Below, piece after piece: positions 52,375 through 61,300 of a stretch of DNA of 64,000 nucleotides. The DNA comes from Leishmania donovani (taxonomy: Eukaryota; Euglenozoa; Kinetoplastea; Trypanosomatida; Trypanosomatidae). The notes beneath the pieces are model-generated. The model was not told where the DNA came from. It did no database searches and saw only the letters and a program-made list of their open reading frames with translations. The position numbers and the translations under genes were made by a program. Numbering within the stretch: position 1 is the first letter of the stretch; every line of letters begins with the position of its first letter. Location of the stretch: positions 174,831-238,830 of the forward strand of contig NC_018255.1 in assembly GCF_000227135.1 (NCBI RefSeq), in the 5' to 3' direction.

Positions 52375-55300
52375 TCAGTAATGCAGTGAAACCACACAGG
52401 CAGTGCCGCGCTCGATCCAGTGCGCCGGATCCACCTTGGTCGGAATCTCAATAGGGAGGACGAAGTTCGTAGAGTGCCCCGTCGTGCTGAGCGTGCCAGC
52501 ACGCGTCAGTGTCTTGTACACCGGGCACACGTAGTCCTTGGCGTTGCGAGTGCGGTTTACCACGGGGTCCAGGAGAACCATCGGCATCTCAACGTAGAGC
52601 TCCTTGGGGCGTGACTCCGTCAGTGAGTGCTGCTCCGAGTCCCACCGCGCCCCTTCCAGGTACAAGCCGTACACCAGCGCTCCCTTGTCCGGTCGGGGTA
52701 CCGTCTTGTGGTCCAGTGACACATCCTGCACGCTAAACTGAAAGGAAATGCTGTCGATGGCCTGGTGCACCTTACGGGCGTGGTTCTGAAGCGTGCCTGT
52801 CAGGAAAGCCTGCGGAAAGAAGAAGCCGCCGAACCAGAAGGCGGCCGGCGGTCCATGTGCGTACCAGTCCGCAATGAAGTGAACACGCCGCACCAGGTCC
52901 TCTACCCATTTCGACAGCGGCTTCAGCGACGGGTAGGCCAGCGCACTCCAGGACACCGGCACGCTGTTGACAAAGAAACTCGAGCCGACATCCTCTAGTT
53001 CCGCTGACATGACGACCTCACCCTGCACGGCCTTGAGGAATTCGGCCAGGCTCGTGTGGATAAACTTGAGTAGGCGGTTGTAGCGCCCAGCCTCCTGCAC
53101 CAGCACCGTGTTCATTGACTCTTCATACTTGGTCGGGTACTTGGCACTGAAGGCGGCCATGTCAAACAGCTGAGGCAGCTTCGTCGAAATCTCCGTCGCC
53201 GTGGCCGTCAGCAGCTGCTCCCGCGAGCTCGACGTTGTACCGGCACCGCCACGCGACTCGAGCGCCAGGACCGTTGACAGGATGCTGTGCGTCGTGTTCT
53301 GCGCGCACGTAATGTCGGCATTCTCATGCAGGCCAAAAATTTCTGGTTGTGGGTTCAGAGGCCACGAATCGAGGTAGCTAAGGTAGTGCTTGCGACTGAC
53401 AGGCTCGAGGGTGTGGTAGAGACCTGATGGCGAGAAGGCGTACCCGTCCTGAAGTACCTCCGGATGGACAAAGTGCTGGATGAGGGTCATGAGGCAGCGA
53501 CGGTCCCAGTCGTCCGTGACACGCCCACCGTAGTTGATCTCGCCAGTCAGAAACGTCAGCACGTCGTATGGGATGGAGTCATACAGGGACAAGAACTTGC
53601 GGAGCTGCAGCAGACACACATTGCGGTCGGAGTCATTGAACTCGTAGGCAATGTTGAACCCGAGGGAGCCAAACTTCCGACGCTCTTGGATGACACCGTG
53701 GAAAAGGCATAGGGCGAACACCATCTTTTTGAACTCGGCGGGCTTCTCCTCGTGCTCGAGGTCCTCGGGGGTGAAACCGTAGTAGGAGCGCGTCACGTTC
53801 GCCCGCAGCCCCATCGGCGGCTCATTCGTCATCTTCACCGCCGTCTGCAGCACGGCCACCGGGAAGCTGGGTGACGGCATCGACGTCAGCCACAGGCGGA
53901 ATTCCTTCTTCACCGTCTCCAGGGTAAAGCTCTCCACAATGGACTCCAGCGTCGGCATCCAGGACGAGGCGAGGTGGCAGTTCTGCAGCAGCACCCACTG
54001 CCCTTTCTCCCGCGCGCCACGGATCAATTCTTCTGCCTTCTTGCCTTGCCCCTGGCCAAGCGACACCTTGTCCAGTCGCTTCGACATCCGCATCGTCTCT
54101 GCGAAGCGCAGCAGGTCGTTCATCGGGTCTGAGCCGGCAGAGTTGATGAAGATAAGCGGCGTCAGGCAATCACTGTCCTTGTAGGCGTCCATCAAGTCGA
54201 ACTGCGGCACCACAATGTATCGACTGCCCATGTAGTGCTCAATGAAGTGCTGAATCGCCAGCGCTACCTTGTCTACTCGGAAGCACCGCATCACGACCAG
54301 TCGCTGCATCGGTGTCGCTTTCTCACGCCACTCTCCCGCGAGGGGGTACGTGTCCGCCTCGTTGCTGTCGAACAGGTCCTTATAGTGCTCTATGTGGTCG
54401 CGCACGTGCTCGGCAAAGCCGGCAAAGCTGGAGAGGTGCTTGCTGAGGAAGAGCACCTCCGCCCAGCTGCTGTCTGTCATCCACGACGAAGCGGGGTTAG
54501 CCAGGGCATCGGCCGGGACACTGCCGGTGGGGCCAGTGAGCAGGAACCGGTACTCGGCATCCACCATGGCCCCGCTGTGCTGCACAAGGCTGGCGCAGAG
54601 GTAAAACGAAAACGTCAGCTTGTGTTTCTCAAACAAGGAGCGGCACACGTTGCTGTAGAAGGAGTAGGTGAAGTAGTCCATCAAGTTGTGCACCCGCACC
54701 TCCACCGCGTCCTCCACGCTGCCGCTGTCGTCCTCCGCGACCTCCTTCGCTGCCGGCACCTGCGCGGCGTTGTCCACAGCGTTGAGGAACAGGTTCATGA
54801 ACCACTGCAAAGAGAACTGGTACATGGGGTCGACAATGGCGAGCTGCGAGGCGCAGAAGAACAGCAGCGAGCCTCGCTCCGCGTGCGGGCGGTACTTGTT
54901 GCGCGTCTCATCAATCACTGTCTCCATGGCCTTCGCCTTGCCCAGTTCCTCGTTGATCTCGATAGACTTAGCCTTACTCTTCTCCAGCGTGATGATGAGC
55001 TCCTCCTGCTCCAGAATGTCGCCCTCCGCCTGCTCGAGCAGAACGAGAATGTTGGCCTGGAGGTCTTTCAGTTCGCAGTTCTTCTCTGCGTTGGACCGGG
55101 TGAGTCGCTGCTTCTCCAGCTCGAGGTCATTCCGCTCCTTCTCCACCGTCTTGCCGAGCAACTGCTCCTCCAGCCCGCTCGGGGTAATGAAGAAGTTTAG
55201 CAGCGACACGGTAACGATCGTCTCGGGCGTGTAAACCGGGTTCGGCAGCTTCGTCGTGAGGTACAGCTTGAAGTTGCGGTCGTACGGGATGGCGCTGTCC

Positions 55301-58300
55301 CCGATGCGGACATGCGAGGTGCTGCCAATCAGGAAGATGTTCTTCAAAAGCAGCGGCTCCAGCGCAGCGTCGAGCGACTCGCCGACGTTCTCGATCAGGC
55401 ACGGCAGCCCCAGGCGAATCGCGTTCTCGACAGTCTTCATGAACTTGTCGTTTGAGGCCTTGCACACCTGCAGGTTGTCATTGCGGTGAATGTTGCGCAC
55501 CCACGCGTTCGCCTGTCCCTGCGGGTCGATGAGCAGCGGCCAGTTCCGTGAGTTGGCGAGGATGATAGCGTTCTCGGTGGACAGCGCGTCCGTCGGTAAG
55601 CCGCACAGCTGCCACTCCTGTATCTGCACCGCGTCGCCTGAGGTCGAAACGAGGTCAAACTCGGCGCTCGTCTCCACGTTTGCCGCGGTGAGGTGTGCCT
55701 TCCACTGCCGACGCACGTCATTGCGATAGGGTGCCGTGAGGGGTCCGCAGTAGGCCACCGTGGCCGCCGCAATCACCATGTCGCCGACAATGTAGCACTC
55801 CTGCTCCTTGTACTGCTCCACCAGCGTGGTCCAGCGACCCTTCTCCCCGCCGAGGCCGTCGATCAGCCTCGCCGCGCGCTGCAGCTTCAGCGATGTGCGC
55901 TCCACCTCAGCCTCGAGCGCCGCCTGCGCGTTGAGGGCGTCGTCGTACTCCTTCTCCAGCGCCGCCACGGCAGCAATGACGCGGTCAAGCGTTGCCTGGG
56001 TGGCGCGCAGGGCCTCCGTCACCACAGCCAGCTCCGCCTCCGTCGCAGCAAGCCTCTCGCGCAGCGGCTGAATCTCTCGATTCACAAAGAACCACTTGTA
56101 CATGGCACGCACCCACTGGCACATGGCCATGCATGGCAGAGAGACTGCCCTCACCTTCTCCGGCTGGAACTCCTCGTTGTCGTAGTAGGCGCGTACCTTC
56201 TCCATCAGCGCCGTGTCCATCGCCTCGCGGTTGAAGCCGCCTTTCTCCGGCGGCTGCACGAGCAAGTCTAGCAACCGATTCGCGTCTCGCATGTAGGACT
56301 TCGCGCACAGCCACCAATCTGGTACCTTGCGGCCACCCGGAGGACCGCTGTAGAACTCCTTCGGGCAGTTGCCAAATGTGAGCAGCAACGCGACGGCCTC
56401 CATGACGTATTGCACACCCTTAGGCGGATTCGCGTACTTGTTCAGCTCCGAAATCTCGGCCGCTTTGATCTTGGACAGCACCTTTACAGCCTCCGCCAGG
56501 GCCGGCTCCGCCTCCGCCAGGCGGTCGGCGCACTCGCGTCGCATCTTGGCACACTCCTCCGCCTTCACGGAAGCCTCCGCCTCCTCCCTGCGCGCGTCCG
56601 CCTCCTTCACCGCCGCCTCCTTTCGGTCCACCGTCAGCCGCTCCATCATGGACTGAATCTCTGCCTTTTTCTGCACCAGCACCGGCTGCTGCGCCTTGAG
56701 CTGGGCCTCCAGCTCCGCCACCTGCACCTCGGTGTGCCGCAACTTCTCCAGCCCCTTCTCGAGGCGGCCGCGCTGCTCGCGAACGAAGCGGCGCTTTGCC
56801 GCCGCCATCGTTTTGAAGTTGGAGAGGAGCGACAGATAGGACGTCGGCGTCACGTACGAGCGACGGCGTGTCTCTGTGAAGAAGCGCTCCGTCACTTCCG
56901 CCGCCGCGCGATGCACTGCCTGGAAGCAGCCCGGCAAGTCGGCATGGCTTGCAGCCACCATGACGTCAGTAACGTCGCCGGCGTTCAACTGCGCTGCGGC
57001 TACCGACAGTAACGCCTCGGATGGCCACTCGGCAAACCAGTCGATCGTGCAGCACGCAATGAGCGACGGAAACATGCGCAGGCGGCTGCGAAACGCCTCT
57101 CCAATAGGAGAGAAGGCGAGGACAAGGTGCAGGTTGGCCCGCGCCTCCTTCACGAAGCGCGCGTACACCGACACCTTCGTCGTTGGCAGGTTCTCGCTTA
57201 GGCAGACGCCGCGAAACTTGTCGTTGATGAGCTCGATATCTTGGTCCTCAAAGAGGTTCGGCACATCACCCGATGTGAGCAGGCCCGCCACGTCCTCCAG
57301 AAACGTCGGATGCACCAGCTGGGTGTCGGCGAAGAGAAACGTCCGCTTCTTCTCGTCCTTGCCACACTCGAGCAGCAACTTCGCCAGGCTTTCGTGCCAT
57401 TCCTTGACACCGAAGTTCTTCGACAGCTCAATCGTGAACACCTCCATCTCGGCAATCAGCGAACAAGCCAGGCGCGTGAGTGACTTGCGTCCCGACCCGC
57501 CAACGCCGAGGAGGAGGCAGTGCCCGTTCGGCAGTCGCAGCACGCGCGAGATACGGCAGACGTGCTCGATGGCGTCGAGGAAGAGCACGAGGTTCATCTT
57601 CACTTCATTCTCGTCATTGTACGTCTCCAGCAGCTCATTCATGCGTGCCGTGAGGGCGTTCATGTCGGTAATCTGCTCGTACACGCCCTTGTCGCTCAGC
57701 ACGTCGGCAAAGATGAGGCGGTCAGCCTTCACTACCTCGTTGTAGGACTTGTTCACGCCCATGGATGGCAGCTCGGCGTTGAGGTACTCGATAAACAGAC
57801 CCTTGTCTGTCGCGTCGACGAGGCGATCGTAGAAGACGCGCTGCATCTCGTGCATCCACAGCCGCACGATGGATTCCTCAGACTGCAGCACCGACTTCTC
57901 CGCCGTGTACAAGAGGGGAAAGACACGCATCACATCTCGCATGTTGAAGGAGTAGTGCACGTGCGCCGGAGTCGGCAGAAAGACCTGGGTGCACTTGCGA
58001 AACACCCGCAACGTGCTATCGACCACGGCGGAGGCGACGTTCGCGAGGCGGTCAGCGAGGCCGCTCTGCGCGAGGCCGCCAGCGACGATGGCCTGCAAGA
58101 TCGTTCGCTTCGACATGTCCGACATCTCGGGGAAGGCAAGGTAATTGAAGTAGCGCATAAAGCGGTTCGAGACCCGGCTGCGGCCTCCGCCAGGCGGCCC
58201 CATCGCCAGCGCAAGCGAGCAGTCGATGATGGAGGACCACTTGATGCCGCCTGTAAAGTTGTAGAAGCCGCCCTGGGCGAGCATCTGCCGCAGCAGTTCC

Positions 58301-61300
58301 ACCGGGGGCTGCGCGCCGTACTTCTCTGGTTGCGGCAGGTTCGCGTCGTCAATGAAGATGAGAAAATGCTTACCGGCAGGGGCGCCGTAGACGTGCGAGC
58401 GTCGCTTATCGAACTTGGCCATCAGTGAATTCTGCAGCACTGTGCACTTTGTCTGCGCCGAGAAGGTGAAGCTGAGGCCGAGAAAGTTGGCCGGCATGCC
58501 GCCGCCAAGCACGAGACGCGCGAGTGAGATGGACTTGCCGGTGCCAGTCGGACCAACAGCGGCGACGTTGACCTTCTGCGCCATCAAGTGCTGCAGCACG
58601 TAGTTTTGCCGCGTGCTATCGATTGTGGGGACAATGATGTCGTCAAAGCGCGTGCCGTCAGGAATCTCCAGCGTTGGCTGCTCGCACATCCAGCTCACCC
58701 ATTTCCCCGCCACCGACGGCGAGAGCGCAGGAGCACCGGTGCCGCCATCGCCGTCGGCAGCCACGGATGCGTCCTCCACCATCACACCGGCGGGGTCGTA
58801 GCGGTAAACGTAGTCGTACAAAAACACCTCCGCGCCGCCGCTGCCGCTCGTGTCCTCGGCTGGCAGAAGCGGCAGCCACTGAGTGTCACCATTCGCCTCC
58901 GCGAGTCGCCACACCGTCGCGGAGAAGAGCTGCCGCCCTGCCTCGTCGCATGTGGCGCCAATGCTCCACACCACCGAGAAGAAGAAGAGCGGTGGCACCG
59001 CGCCGGCCATGACGGCCAGACGCTCCGGCGACACCTGCAGCTGTCCTGAAGCCGACTTGGCTACCTCGAAGCTCTTCACGTATCCCTCCATCATGTGGAA
59101 GAAGGAGTGCACGAGGCCGCTGGTGGTCGAGGTGACGTACTCGTGCACTGCGCCACTGCGCACCAGCTGCACGAGCTCCTCGACGTATGTGTTCGCCAGC
59201 CTCTTCAGTGTCTCACGCTGGGACTCCAGGTAGGGCGGCAGCGCCGAAATCCAGCTTGCGATGAGCGCGGAGATAGGGACGCACGTGGCGGGATCGAGGT
59301 AGATCATGCCGCACCGAGATACGGTAGCCGGTGACGCCACGGCGAGGTCCTCCACCTCGAACATCATCGTCATATCGCGACTCATCTGGATGATTTCGCC
59401 GGAGACGAGGCAGAGTTTCTTGTTCTCGTCCAGGACAGTGTTCATGGACTCGATCCACAGCGCATCAACAGGGCCGTCGAACATCACCCAGTGCTTACCG
59501 ATGAGGTTGCCCTCGTCGCCGTATCTGGCGGCGCAGCGGAACAGCACGCATAGCACGCCATCCTTCCACTCGCCGTTTTCGTCGTAGGCGCCGTACAGCT
59601 GGTCCATCGTGACAGACTTCGGGTTGCAGATGTGCGTGAACACCTTCTGAATCCGGCGCGCGCCAAAGTCGTTGCCCTTCGCTTGGCGGGTCGCGCAGTC
59701 GGTCAGGGCACGCTGAAGCGTCGTGAAGGACGCTGTCTTGCCACTGCCAGCCGGGCCGACGAGCATGAGGCCGTGGCGCAGCATGGTGATGTCGTACAAC
59801 TGCAAGCATTTTTGAACAAAGGCAGAGACGGGCTGCTGGTGCGCCTCTGTGATGGCCGTTGTCAGCGCCTGCACCACGGCACCGTAGTCGCTCTGCGGCA
59901 AAGCCGTGCCGGGGAACAGGTCACTTATGATTCCGTCGAATAGCAGAATGTCGTCCTTGAGGAACTTCGGCACGTTCGAGTCGCGCAGCGCACGCAGCAG
60001 CAGCTCATCCTCGTCTCCATCGGGCCGCTCCTGCTTGTTTAGCCCGGCTGCCGAGATGACGGTGTTGACGGCGCGCATACCAAAGTCGTAGTGGTCCTGC
60101 GACGAGAGCTGCTCAGAGCTCAGCTTGAACGTCATGACCATCTTCTGCGCCAAGGCGCGCGCCTTCTGGTAGCCGTACGAGAAGAGCCGGATCTCACCAA
60201 TCATTGCGTAGTCTGGCACCATGCACGCCACCGGGCGGAACAGCACCTTCAGGTTATCCGGCAGCTCCGTTCGGCCGGCGTAGCCGGGGTTCATGGTGAT
60301 GAAGACGGCGTGGGTCGGGTCGACGAGGATGTCGCTCTCCTCGAAAAGAATGCGGTACTGCTTCGTTGAGCACGCCTGTTGCAAGTCCGTCACCTGCTGC
60401 GCCACGACGGAGAGCACCTCGACGTCAATGCGGTTGAATTCGTCGAAGCACGCCCACGCACCGGTCCAGGCGAGGCCCTTGAAGAACCTGCCCATCGACC
60501 GGTACGTCATACCCTCCTGGCAGTTGAAAACGACGCACTGTTTGGCAAGTGCCTTGGCCAGATCCTTCGTCGTCTCTGTCTTCCCGGTGCCAGCGGGGCC
60601 GGCGGGCGCGCCGCCGAGGCACAGCGCCAGGGCACCTGTCAAGGTCAGATAGATGCGATCGGTTAGCGGGGTCACGACGAGGCGGGCCGTGTTTCCGAGG
60701 TACTCGCCACCGTAAACGAAGTGAGTGTCAACCTGGCGAATGTGGCAGAAGCCGTCGCTGTGGTCGAAGTAGAAGCGAAGCTGCTTCATCCACTCGAATG
60801 ACTGCATGCTCGACACCTTCGCCGCCTGCATGCTGTCGACCGTGTCCTTGGCATGCACCTCGATCGTGATGAGCGCACCCATGTTGATCTGCTGCATCGC
60901 CGTCAACGGCGACTGAACCACCTCCACCAGCTGCCGCAGCTGCCTGTCTAGCACCTTTGCGTAGCCATCCACCTCGCCCTTCGTAGTGAGGGCCTCCTCG
61001 CAGCCTTGGGTCCAGTATATCTGCGCCACCGCGATAACCGCCTGCGCAGGCCACTGCAGCACCCACTCGCTGCGACGCGTGCTGAGGTACGCCCCGAAGG
61101 CGCGTTTCACCTGCGCATGCACGCTGTCTTTCATCATCTTCTCCAGAAGCTTCAGCCACTCCTCCACGTTGCCGTGCGGCACTACCGACTTCACCGCTGG
61201 TATGTACTCGCCCTCGCCGCTGTAGAAGCCGGTGATTGTCTCCACATCCGCTGTCACCGCATCCCTGCACTCCTCGCCGCCCGCGTCCGGGGCGCGCGCC